The notes below the pieces were generated by a model. That model ran no database searches. It was not told the origin of the DNA and saw only the letters and a program-made list of their open reading frames with translations. From assembly GCF_014174305.1 (NCBI RefSeq), contig NZ_JABEQH010000013.1, forward strand, positions 54,141 to 118,140: a stretch of DNA of 64,000 bases. The letters run 5' to 3'. The stretch comes from Gluconacetobacter johannae. Its GTDB lineage: Bacteria > Pseudomonadota > Alphaproteobacteria > Acetobacterales > Acetobacteraceae. Of this stretch, positions 27,015-35,270 are shown in pieces (position 1 is the stretch's first letter; the number at the start of each line of letters is the position of its first letter). A program made the translations under genes and the position numbers.

Positions 27015-28046
27015 ATGAATGATTTAGCCACCCTGACCGCCGGATCCGTAGCCGAAAACGGAGACGCGCTTCCGCCGATCTCGGTCCTGTCCGCCCCCGA
27101 TCGCATGGTTTCGGCGCGCGATGTCTTCGGCATCGACAGCGACCTGCAGGTGCCCGCGTTTTCGGTACGGACCGATCATGTGCCCGACGCCGATCCGACC
27201 TACCGGTTCGACCACGACACCACGCTGGCCATCCTGGCCGGGTTCGCCTTCAACCGCCGGGTGATGATCCAGGGGTATCACGGCACGGGCAAGTCGTCGC
27301 ATATCGAACAGGTGGCCTCGCGGCTGAACTGGCCGTGCGTCCGCATCAACCTCGACAGCCATATCTCGCGCATCGACCTGATCGGGAAGGACGCCATCGT
27401 CCTGCGCGACGGCATGCAGGTGACGGAATTCCGCGAGGGCCTGCTGCCCTGGGGCCTGCAGCACCCCTGCGCGCTGGTCTTCGACGAATATGACGCCGGC
27501 CGGCCGGACGTCATGTTCGTCATCCAACGCGTGCTGGAAATCGAAGGCCACCTGACCCTGCTGGACCAGAACCGCGTCATCCGGCCCCACCCCTTCTTCC
27601 GGCTGTTCGCCACGGCGAATACGGTCGGCCTGGGGGACACCACGGGCCTGTATCACGGCACCCAGCAGATCAACCAGGGCCAGATGGACCGCTGGAATAT
27701 CGTCACCACCCTGAATTACCTGCCCCATGCCGAGGAAACCGCGATCATCATGGCCAAGATGGCCGTCGATGCCAGCGACGCCCCGGGCCGCAAGCGGATC
27801 GAAAGCATGGTCGCGCTGGCCGACCTGACCCGGTCGGGCTTCATCGCCGGGGATATTTCCACCGTCATGTCCCCGCGCACCGTCATCAGCTGGGCGGAAA
27901 ATTACCGGATCTTCAAGGATCTGGAATTCGCCTTCCGCGTGTCGTTCCTGAACAAGTGCGACGAGGCGGAACGCCCGACCGTGGCCGAATATTACCAGCG
28001 CTGCTTCAACGTCGATCCGGCCGGCACGGCGTTGCGGGCGCGCTGA
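27015..28046 (+). CDS. cobS: Aerobic cobaltochelatase subunit CobS
   Basis: CobS is the AAA+ ATPase subunit that with CobT and CobN inserts cobalt into hydrogenobyrinate diamide during aerobic vitamin B12 synthesis. The 343-residue protein has Walker [10 protein letters not shown], Walker [17 protein letters not shown], sensor-1 FRLFATANT and the arginine-finger region [10 protein letters not shown]. An alternative GTG at 26997 would add six residues; neither has a strong ribosome site. cobT follows after 16 bases. CobN is not in the window. Confidence 0.94.
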   Translation: MNDLATLTAGSVAENGDALPPISVLSAPDRMVSARDVFGIDSDLQVPAFSVRTDHVPDADPTYRFDHDTTLAILAGFAFNRRVMIQGYHGTGKSSHIEQVASRLNWPCVRINLDSHISRIDLIGKDAIVLRDGMQVTEFREGLLPWGLQHPCALVFDEYDAGRPDVMFVIQRVLEIEGHLTLLDQNRVIRPHPFFRLFATANTVGLGDTTGLYHGTQQINQGQMDRWNIVTTLNYLPHAEETAIIMAKMAVDASDAPGRKRIESMVALADLTRSGFIAGDISTVMSPRTVISWAENYRIFKDLEFAFRVSFLNKCDEAERPTVAEYYQRCFNVDPAGTALRAR

Positions 28047-28062
28047 CCGGGCGGACACACGC

Positions 28063-29967
28063 ATGCCGGACAGGAAAGACAACAGCCGTCACAGGCACGC
28101 CAACGCCGCGGCCGAGCGCGCCGATGCATTCAAGCGCGCCACCGTCGGCGCGGTCCGGGCCCTGGGCGGCCGGGCCACGGCCGAGGTCACGTTCCAGAGC
28201 GGGCCGATCCCGCCGGCGGGGGCGCTGAGCGGCGATCATGTCCGCCTGCCCCAGCCGGGCCTGCAACTGCCCGAGGCCGATATCCGCAGGCTGCGCGGCG
28301 CGGCCGACGCCGCGGCATTGCAACTGCGTCACCACAACCAGGCGATCCACGATTCCGCCCGTCCCGACCCTGGCGACGCGCGTGTCGCATACGACGTGCT
28401 GGAACAGGCGCGGGTGGAAAGCGTCGGCGCGCGCTACATGGCCGGTGTCGCCGCCAACCTGCGCGACCGGCTGGCGCAGGACTATCGCGACAGCGGCTAC
28501 GACAAGGCGCAGTCGGTCGATCAACTGCCCATCCAGGTGGCGCTGGGTCTTCTGGCACGGGAACGCCTGTCGGGCGAACCGGCGCCCGATTTCATGCGGG
28601 CCATCGCCGACAAATGGCGCGACCACCTGGGCGCGGCGGCCCGCCGCGCCCTGGACGACATGGCCGCCACCCAGGACGACCAGGCAGCATTCGCCCGCGC
28701 CGCGCGGCGTCTTCTGGTGGCCTGCGACCTGATCGAGGGCGAAGCCGAAATCGAGGACAGCCCCGAAGGCGACGACACCGCCCCCTCGGACCAGGCCGAG
28801 GAGGAACCGGGCGAGGCCCCCGAAAAGCCCCGGCAGCAGGAAGAAGACGGCACCGGCCAGGAGGAGGACGAAACCGGCCTGCAACCCCAGATGGCGCAGG
28901 GCGCCGGGGTGGGCGACGACGAGGCGGACGATTCCGAATCCGGTACGGCATCGGGGTCGGACCAGGCCGGCGGCCCGCGTTCGGGCGAAGACCACGATGG
29001 CCCCGACCCGGCCCTGGCCTATCACGCCTACACCACCGCCTACGACGAGGAGGTCGGGGCCGAGGACCTGTGCGACGCCGACGAACTGTCGCGCCTGCGC
29101 CAGCAGCTGGACCAGCAACTGGTCAGCCTGCAGGGCGTGGTGTCGCGGCTGGCCAACCGGTTGCAGCGGCGCCTGCTGGCCCAGCAGACGCGGGCATGGG
29201 AATTCGACCTGGAGGAAGGCATCCTCGATGCCGGCCGGCTGTCGCGGGTGGTGGTCAACCCGACCCTGTCGCTGTCCTACAAGCATGAACGGGACACCGA
29301 TTTCCGGGACACCGTCGTCACGCTGCTGATCGACAATTCGGGCTCGATGCGCGGACGCCCGATTTCGGTCGCCGCGATGTGCGGCGATATCATGGCCCGG
29401 ACACTGGAACGCTGCGCCGTGAAGGTCGAGGTCCTGGGCTTCACCACCCGCGCCTGGAAGGGCGGACAGAGCCGAGAACGCTGGGTCGCGAACGGCAAGC
29501 CGCGCAATCCGGGGCGGCTGAACGATTTGCGGCACATCGTCTACAAGGCGGCCGACATGCCCTGGCGGCGGGCGCGCAAGAATCTGGGCCTGATGCTGCG
29601 CGAGGGGCTGCTGAAGGAAAATATCGACGGCGAGGCCCTGCTGTGGGCGTGGCGGCGGCTGCAGGGGCGGCCGGAAAGCCGCAAGATCCTGATGGTCATT
29701 TCCGACGGCGCGCCGGTGGATGACAGCACGCTGTCGGTCAATCCGGGATCGTATCTCGAATCCCACCTGCGCGAGGTCATCGGGCAGATCGAGGGACGCA
29801 GCGCCATCGAACTGGTGGCCATCGGCATCGGCCACGACGTGACCCGCTATTACCGGCGGGCGGTGACGATCACCGACGCCGAGGAACTGGGCGGCACGAT
29901 GATGCAGAAACTGTCCGAACTGTTCGACGAAAAGGCAGCGGCGGCGGGGCGGCGGCGCGTCGCCTGA
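28063..29967 (+). CDS. cobT: Aerobic cobaltochelatase subunit CobT
   Basis: The non-ATPase partner of CobS. The 634-residue protein has an N-terminal CobT domain (about 1-225), a long Glu/Asp/Gly-rich low-complexity stretch (about 225-315), and a C-terminal von Willebrand A domain whose metal-ion-dependent adhesion motif DNSGSM is at 424-429, with [10 protein letters not shown] later. The acidic linker is common in the family. cobS-cobT spacing is 16 bases, so they are surely co-transcribed. The next gene is convergent. A long frame on the opposite strand here is only a shadow of the GC-rich coding frame. Confidence 0.94.
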   Translation: MPDRKDNSRHRHANAAAERADAFKRATVGAVRALGGRATAEVTFQSGPIPPAGALSGDHVRLPQPGLQLPEADIRRLRGAADAAALQLRHHNQAIHDSARPDPGDARVAYDVLEQARVESVGARYMAGVAANLRDRLAQDYRDSGYDKAQSVDQLPIQVALGLLARERLSGEPAPDFMRAIADKWRDHLGAAARRALDDMAATQDDQAAFARAARRLLVACDLIEGEAEIEDSPEGDDTAPSDQAEEEPGEAPEKPRQQEEDGTGQEEDETGLQPQMAQGAGVGDDEADDSESGTASGSDQAGGPRSGEDHDGPDPALAYHAYTTAYDEEVGAEDLCDADELSRLRQQLDQQLVSLQGVVSRLANRLQRRLLAQQTRAWEFDLEEGILDAGRLSRVVVNPTLSLSYKHERDTDFRDTVVTLLIDNSGSMRGRPISVAAMCGDIMARTLERCAVKVEVLGFTTRAWKGGQSRERWVANGKPRNPGRLNDLRHIVYKAADMPWRRARKNLGLMLREGLLKENIDGEALLWAWRRLQGRPESRKILMVISDGAPVDDSTLSVNPGSYLESHLREVIGQIEGRSAIELVAIGIGHDVTRYYRRAVTITDAEELGGTMMQKLSELFDEKAAAAGRRRVA

Positions 29968-29981
29968 CGTCGGCCGGGAGC

Positions 29982-31415
29982 CTATATAACCCCGCGCCGC
30001 AGCCTGGTCAGGCGCAGTACTTCATCCACCATCCGGTCGACATCCCCCGGCACGGTCCTGTGGTTGACGATCGCGGCGCGAATCGCCTTCACCCCACCGA
30101 CCATGGTGGTCGATGGCGCGGCGACGCCGGATTCGTGCAGATCCTTGACCAGTTCGCCGTTCAGCGCGTCCAGGTCCATCCCCGCCAGGCGAACCCGGAA
30201 GCAGACGATGTTCAGCGTGACCGGGGCCAGCAGTTCCAGCAGGGGTTCGCGCGCCACCCGCTCGGCAAGATGGCGCGCCACGGCGCAGCAGTCCTCGACC
30301 ATGCGCCCCATGCGGGCCGTGCCGTAGGCGCCCAGCGTCATCCAGACCTTCAGGGCGCGAAAGCCGCGCGACAGGTCGGGGCCAAGGTCGCAGAACCATG
30401 GCGCGTTTCCCGCCAGCCCGCGATCCTCACGCGACAGATAGGCCAGGGATTGCGCGAAGGCCGCCGCCTGCCGCCCCGGTTCGCGCACCAGGATGCAGCC
30501 CGCGTCGTAGGGAACCTGCGCCCATTTATGGAAATCGAACGCCACGCTGTCCGCACGCTCCAGCCCGCGCAGGGCCGGGCGCAGGTCCGGCGACAGCATG
30601 GCCAGCGCGCCGAAGGCGCCGTCGACGTGAAACCACAGCCCGTCCTGCCGGGCGATGGCGGCAATCCCGTCCAGATCGTCGATCGCGCCGGTATCGACGG
30701 TTCCCGCCGTGCCGATCACGATGAACGGCTCCGCTCCGCTGTCGCGGTCGGCCCGGATCGCGGCGCGCAGCGCGGAAAGGTCCATGCGATGACGCTCGTC
30801 CACGGGGATGATCCGCAGGGCGTCGGTCCCCAGCCCGGCGAGGTCGAACGCGCGGGCGATGCAGCCGTGGGCGGTGGCGGCGGCATATCCGACCAGCCGG
30901 CGACCGCCGACTCCCGCCCGGCGCAGCGCCTGGCCGTCGGGCGTGGCCCGGCTGGCGGTGATGACGGCGATCATGTTCGCCATCGACGACCCCGTGACCA
31001 GCAGGCCGGAACAGTCCTGGGGAAAGCCCAGCATATCGGCGGCCCAGCGGATCACTTCGCGCTCGACCTCGATCGGCGCATGGTCGCGTCCGCCGCAATT
31101 CGCGTTCAGGCCGCCCGCCAGCAGTTCGGCCAGCATGCCGACCGCGGTGCCGCCCCCATGCACCCACCCCATGAAGCCGGGATGGGTGTTGCCGGTGGCG
31201 TAGGGCGCGATCAGGTCGCTGAAACGATCGTACAGCACTTCGGGCGATGTCGGTTCGACCGGCAGGCCGGTCCGCAGCGCCGCGCGGGCGGCGTCGGGCA
31301 TCGGGCGCCAGACCGGCCCGGCCCGCTGCGTCGCCAGCCGGTCGATCATGTCGTCCAGCATCCGGTGCCCCAGGCCCCGCAATTCGTCCCAATTCTCCGG
31401 GTCCAGTCCGGTCAT
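29982..31415 (-). CDS. PLP-dependent group II decarboxylase (aromatic amino acid / glutamate-type)
   Basis: A 477-residue fold-type I decarboxylase. Features are the cofactor-stacking His in ATAHGC (183), Asp265 in HVDGAFG, and the PLP lysine Lys297 in DFHKWAQVPYD. The HPGFMGWVHGGGT and THPGF-type N-terminal segment resembles aromatic-L-amino-acid decarboxylases. Substrate could be tyrosine, tryptophan, DOPA, 2,4-diaminobutyrate or another amino acid, and sequence does not decide. It diverges from the alpha/beta-hydrolase gene over about 117 bases, suggesting a shared control region. No amino-acid/amine antiporter is adjacent, so an acid-resistance role is not supported here. Confidence 0.85.
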   Translation of the reverse strand: MTGLDPENWDELRGLGHRMLDDMIDRLATQRAGPVWRPMPDAARAALRTGLPVEPTSPEVLYDRFSDLIAPYATGNTHPGFMGWVHGGGTAVGMLAELLAGGLNANCGGRDHAPIEVEREVIRWAADMLGFPQDCSGLLVTGSSMANMIAVITASRATPDGQALRRAGVGGRRLVGYAAATAHGCIARAFDLAGLGTDALRIIPVDERHRMDLSALRAAIRADRDSGAEPFIVIGTAGTVDTGAIDDLDGIAAIARQDGLWFHVDGAFGALAMLSPDLRPALRGLERADSVAFDFHKWAQVPYDAGCILVREPGRQAAAFAQSLAYLSREDRGLAGNAPWFCDLGPDLSRGFRALKVWMTLGAYGTARMGRMVEDCCAVARHLAERVAREPLLELLAPVTLNIVCFRVRLAGMDLDALNGELVKDLHESGVAAPSTTMVGGVKAIRAAIVNHRTVPGDVDRMVDEVLRLTRLRRGVI

Positions 31416-31532
31416 GCGGCCCCGCCGTCCTTCTGCCTGTGTGATAGGCTACGCGATCCGGGCGATGCACCCGGTTCTGTCCATTGTCGGATAATGCCCT
31501 TATAATCGGGTCGTGTCTTTTGTGGATCTGCC

Positions 31533-32330
31533 ATGTTTTTCGGCCAACTCGAACTGACGGAACTGGCGTGGGGCACCACCCGCCGCCGCGCGCGGATCGG
31601 CGGCAGCGGCCCCCTGCTGGTGCTGCTGCACGGACGGATGCAGAGCCACGCCGCATGGCATGAGGTAGCGCCGCTGCTGACCGCCACCCACACGGTGGTC
31701 TGTCCCGACCTGCCCCCGGACAGCGATTTTGCGGCCCAGGCCCGTGACCTGCTGGCCCTGGCCACCGCGCTGGGGCACGAGACCCTGTCCATCGCCGGGC
31801 ACGGCACCGGGGGGCATGTCGGCGCCTATGCCGCCGCCGCCGCGCCCGACCGGGTCAGCCATCTGGCGGAAATCGAATGCATCCCCTCGCCCGGCCACCA
31901 CGGTCGCGCCGATCTGGCGTTCGAACTCTCGCGCTATCAGGCGTGCTGGTTTGCCCAGCTTCATCCCAAGCCCGAATCCACGACGGTTGCGATTCCCGAT
32001 GAATGGACCCAGCCGGACGGCGATTCGCCGGGGCCGTTCAACCCTTCGGCGGTGGCCGATTATCTGGAGGCCGCCCCCGGGCAGGCTCCGGGAAGCGCGG
32101 GCCATTCCCGCTTTCCGCCGTATCCGGGCACCCTGCGGATCGCTTGCCCGCTCCTGGTGGTCTGGTCGCGCCATGGCCGTATCGGCGGCTGGTACGATCC
32201 CTGCGATCTCTGGCGTCCCTACACGGGCGGCAGCGTGACGGGCCTGGAACTGGACTGCGGCTATTACGTCCCCGAGGAAGCGCCGCAGGCCCTGGCAGGC
32301 GCATTGGCCGGATTCCTGGGGCCGGCCTGA
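31533..32330 (+). CDS. Alpha/beta-hydrolase fold protein, probable pseudoenzyme
   Basis: A 265-residue protein most like haloacid (fluoroacetate) dehalogenase-type hydrolases. The fold is intact: LLVLLHGRMQSHAAWHEVAPLL (28-49), the elbow region SIAGHGTGGHVGAYAA, and YVPEEAPQALAGALAGFL at the C-terminus. The nucleophile position of the elbow G-H-x-T-G is Gly91 instead of Asp or Ser, and the usual catalytic His of the GH(F/Y)xxEE motif is Tyr244. Normal chemistry is therefore not expected. It may bind a ligand or protein. It diverges from the PLP decarboxylase and lies convergent with the transporter gene, whose stop is about 18 bases away. Confidence 0.78.
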   Translation: MFFGQLELTELAWGTTRRRARIGGSGPLLVLLHGRMQSHAAWHEVAPLLTATHTVVCPDLPPDSDFAAQARDLLALATALGHETLSIAGHGTGGHVGAYAAAAAPDRVSHLAEIECIPSPGHHGRADLAFELSRYQACWFAQLHPKPESTTVAIPDEWTQPDGDSPGPFNPSAVADYLEAAPGQAPGSAGHSRFPPYPGTLRIACPLLVVWSRHGRIGGWYDPCDLWRPYTGGSVTGLELDCGYYVPEEAPQALAGALAGFLGPA

Positions 32331-32347
32331 CCGCGCGCCCGGCCGGC

Positions 32348-33346
32348 TTATCGCGACGTCAGCGAGGGTGTGGCCCCCTCCGTCCGGCTGCGGGCCGCGT
32401 CCTGCGCCGCCGCATAGCGCCGGGCCAGTATCGCGCAGACGAAAAGCTGGATCTGGTGATAGATCATCAGGGGCAACACCACCAGGCCGACCGTGCTCGG
32501 GGCGAACAGCACGTTGGCCATCGGCACGCCCGACGCCAGCGTCTTCTTCGACCCGCAGAAGACGATGGCGATCTCGTCATCCTTGGAAAACCCCAGCACC
32601 CGGCTGCCCAGCGTGGTCGCCAGCAGCACCAGCGCCAGCAGAACGCTGTCGACGACCAGCACCAGGCCGATCTGCGACAGCGGCAGCGTGTGCCACAGGC
32701 CCTGCACCACGGCCTCGCTGAACGCGGTGTAGACGACGATCAGGATCGACCCCCGGTCGCTCATCGACAGCAGCTTCTTGTTGCGGTGCGCCCACGCCCC
32801 CAGCCAGGGCTGGAGCACCTGCCCCAGGATGAAGGGCAGCAGCAACTGCGTCATGATCGCCAGGACGCCGCCATGCCCGGCCGAGGCGCCATGCCGGGCA
32901 AGCACCAGCCCGGTCAGGATCGGGGTGATGAAAATTCCAACGATATTGGACGTCGTGGCCGAGCAGACCGCCGCCGGAACATTGCCACGGGCAATGGAGG
33001 TGAACGCGATGGACGACTGCACGGTGGACGGCAGGCAGCACAGGAACAGGATGCCCAGCCAGACCGACGGTTCCAGCAGGTTGGGGAACAGCGCGTGCAG
33101 CCCCAGCCCCAGCACGGGAAACAGGGCGAAGGTGCACAGCAGGATTGCCAGATGCAGCCGCCAGTTCACGATGCCGCCCAACACGGCGTCGCGCGACAGG
33201 CGGGCGCCCTGCATGAAGAACATCAGCGCGATGACCGCGATCGCCAGATCCTGGAACAGCGGCACGGCGGCGCCATGACACGGCACGATCGACGCGAGAA
33301 TGACAGTGCAGACAAGGCTGAGCAGAAACGGATCCGGCTTGAGCAT
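32348..33346 (-). CDS. Bile acid:sodium symporter family transporter (SBF-like)
   Basis: A 332-residue integral membrane protein with nine or ten hydrophobic segments (for example 7-25, 32-50, 66-88, 98-116, 135-155, 165-185, 205-225, 232-255, 290-312). It matches the SBF-like / SLC10A7-type group (YfeH) more than bile-acid carriers proper, with LAIALMFFMQGARLS, LPSTVQSSIAFTSIARGN and FCGSKKTLASGVPMA. The substrate is unknown. The ATG at 33346 starts in front of the first membrane segment; the frame extends upstream, but without membrane or family sequence. It is divergent from the exported protein gene. Confidence 0.88.
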   Translation of the reverse strand: MLKPDPFLLSLVCTVILASIVPCHGAAVPLFQDLAIAVIALMFFMQGARLSRDAVLGGIVNWRLHLAILLCTFALFPVLGLGLHALFPNLLEPSVWLGILFLCCLPSTVQSSIAFTSIARGNVPAAVCSATTSNIVGIFITPILTGLVLARHGASAGHGGVLAIMTQLLLPFILGQVLQPWLGAWAHRNKKLLSMSDRGSILIVVYTAFSEAVVQGLWHTLPLSQIGLVLVVDSVLLALVLLATTLGSRVLGFSKDDEIAIVFCGSKKTLASGVPMANVLFAPSTVGLVVLPLMIYHQIQLFVCAILARRYAAAQDAARSRTEGATPSLTSR

Positions 33347-33491
33347 TTGATGGGGGCCCCGGTGCAGTAGAGGAAAGCACGTTGAAACATCGGCCGACCG
33401 AGGGGATACCGCTACGGTATATCGCCTCCGGGCCGCCACACTCTCATGCCAAATTGCCTTATGGACGCGTGCGCGTCACTGTCTGGCCGAG

Positions 33492-34427
33492 ATGATGAAA
33501 ATGCGAATCCTTTCCCCCGCCGTCGTTCTGGCCATCGTCCTCGGCACCGCCGTGGCGACAGCCCCATCCGCCAGGGCCGCGCCGCTGCCGGGCGATTGCG
33601 CGGTCGCAGGGGCTGACAGCGGAGGCGCCACCACGGCCCATGGCTATCGCCTGCGCTTTTCCGGCGGCATGGCGTCCCCTTCTCTCCACGCCGCCACCGT
33701 CAGTGTCAAGGGCGACGGCGCGGCCGCGACGCCCGGCCGGGATATCCTCGACGCGGCGTCCGTGGTGCTGCTGGGCGCGCTGACCAACCACCATGCCGCA
33801 GGCTGCACGCCCGGCTATTTCGCCGACACCGTCGGCCCCGTCCTGCACGGGCTGGGGGCCGACGGGTCCTACGACCTGGCCTGGTCCAGCCCCGTGATCG
33901 TCAATGGACCGAACCGGATTTCGTTCCGGACCATCCATCTGCACCTGGCGGGCGCCGGGCCGGACATGCCGGTCGTGGCCTCCCTCGATATCCAGGATGC
34001 ATCCACGGACGGCCAGGGCGGCCTGTCGCCCGTGCTGCCGCAGCAGGCGCACTCGGTCTTCTCGATCCCGGCCCGGTCCATCGGTCCGCTTCTGGCCGCC
34101 GTCAGCGGGCGGCCGGCGCAGGGCGTCGCCGTGCCCGTCACCATTCGCAGCCTGTCGGCCCAGCGTTCGGACATGCGCCTGGACGGCAGCGGGTCGGCGG
34201 TCCTGACCGGCAACCCCGACGCCGCCTCGGCAAGCGGACACATGAGCATGCGTAACCTGCCCGTCCTGATCGCCGCCGTCCGCGCCATGGGGCAGACCCG
34301 CGTGGCCACCGCGCTGATCCTGGCCAATCTGGTGGGGCATCACGCCGACCCTGGCGAGACCTCGTGGGACGTGGCGTGGCAGGGGGGAATCCTGACCGTC
34401 AACCAGATCCCCCTGCCCCTGCGTTGA
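33492..34427 (+). CDS. Exported protein of unknown function, DUF2125-like
   Basis: A 311-residue protein with a clear Sec signal peptide (MMKMRILSPAVVLAIVLG... ending ARA near residue 29). The mature part is Ala/Gly/Val/Thr-rich with alternating beta-strand patterns. Its C-terminal end (HADPGETSWDVAWQGGILTVNQIPLPLR) resembles the end of DUF2125 proteins, where a strand reads out a W...G.L..N..PL motif. That assignment is weak. No active-site pattern is apparent. It is divergent from the SBF transporter and convergent with a short-chain dehydrogenase, with a small hairpin between the stops. Confidence 0.6.
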   Translation: MMKMRILSPAVVLAIVLGTAVATAPSARAAPLPGDCAVAGADSGGATTAHGYRLRFSGGMASPSLHAATVSVKGDGAAATPGRDILDAASVVLLGALTNHHAAGCTPGYFADTVGPVLHGLGADGSYDLAWSSPVIVNGPNRISFRTIHLHLAGAGPDMPVVASLDIQDASTDGQGGLSPVLPQQAHSVFSIPARSIGPLLAAVSGRPAQGVAVPVTIRSLSAQRSDMRLDGSGSAVLTGNPDAASASGHMSMRNLPVLIAAVRAMGQTRVATALILANLVGHHADPGETSWDVAWQGGILTVNQIPLPLR

Positions 34428-34435
34428 CTCTCCGA

Positions 34436-34453
34436 GGCTGAGTCCCCTCAGCC
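34436..34453. terminator. Short hairpin between convergent genes
   Basis: GGCTGAG (34436-34442), loop tccc and CTCAGCC (34447-34453) form a perfect 7-bp stem. It covers the last bases of the short-chain dehydrogenase stop. No T-run follows, so a terminator role is tentative. Confidence 0.4.
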
Positions 34454-35242
34454 GGGGTGGCGCAGCAGCCCGCCTTCGACCCGCAGCGTGGCCCCGGTCG
34501 TCGCCGACGCCTGCGGCGAACAGACATAGGCCACCATGCTGGCGATCTCCTCCGGTTCCGCCAGGCGGCGGATCAGCGAGGTCGGACGGTGCGCCGGGAT
34601 GAACTCGGCTTCGATCTCGGCGACCGGGCGGCCGCTCTCGCGGGCGGCGTGCTCGAACATCGCCATCACGCCCTCGGTCCGGGTCGGGCCGGGCAGGACC
34701 GAATTGATGGTGACCCCGGTGCCCGGAACGCTTTCCGCGAGTCCGCGGGCGATCGCGACCTGGGCGGCCTTGCTGAAGCCATACGCGATCATGTCCGCCG
34801 GAATGTTCAGGGCGGATTCGCTGGAGATGAAGACCACCCGCCCCCATTTTCCTTCCACCATCCCCGGCAGGTAGTGGCGGGTCAGGCGGACGCCGCTCAT
34901 GACGTTGACGTCGAAGAAATGCTGCCAGGCGGAATCGGGCGTCTGAAGGAATTCGGCCTGCTCGAAGATGCCCAGATTGTTGACCAGGATATCGGCCCGC
35001 GGCACCGTCTGGATGAAGGCGGCGACCCCCGCCTCGGTCCCCAGGTCGCCCGCAACCCCGCGCAGCCGCGCTGTGGGCACGCGGGCGCGGACATGGGCCA
35101 GGGCTTCGTCCACCCGGTCCTGGCCGCGTCCGTTCACGACGACCTCCGCCCCGGTTTCGGCCAGGGCCACGACGATGGCCAGCCCGATTCCCGCCGTCGA
35201 GCCCGTGACGATGGCCGTCCGGCCCGTCAGATCGATCTTCAT
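34448..35242 (-). CDS. Short-chain dehydrogenase/reductase (SDR)
   Basis: A 264-residue classical SDR. The cofactor loop is TGSTAGIGLA (TGxxxGIG), NNLG replaces the usual NNAG, and the catalytic set is Ser in ISSESALN with Tyr and Lys in YGFSK. An Arg/Gly-rich region after beta-2 (VNGRGQDRV) suggests NADP preference, as an inference. The substrate is unknown. mfd lies downstream after about 28 bases on the same strand and is unlikely to be functionally linked. Confidence 0.87.
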   Translation of the reverse strand: MKIDLTGRTAIVTGSTAGIGLAIVVALAETGAEVVVNGRGQDRVDEALAHVRARVPTARLRGVAGDLGTEAGVAAFIQTVPRADILVNNLGIFEQAEFLQTPDSAWQHFFDVNVMSGVRLTRHYLPGMVEGKWGRVVFISSESALNIPADMIAYGFSKAAQVAIARGLAESVPGTGVTINSVLPGPTRTEGVMAMFEHAARESGRPVAEIEAEFIPAHRPTSLIRRLAEPEEIASMVAYVCSPQASATTGATLRVEGGLLRHPG

Positions 35243-35270
35243 GTCGCCTGTTCCTTTCGTATTGTCCGCG

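Noticed and set aside
28006..29835. Long minus-strand frame over cobT
   Set aside because: CobT on the plus strand has the complete domain order including DNSGSM. The antisense frame is Gln/Val/Gly-rich without a family match.
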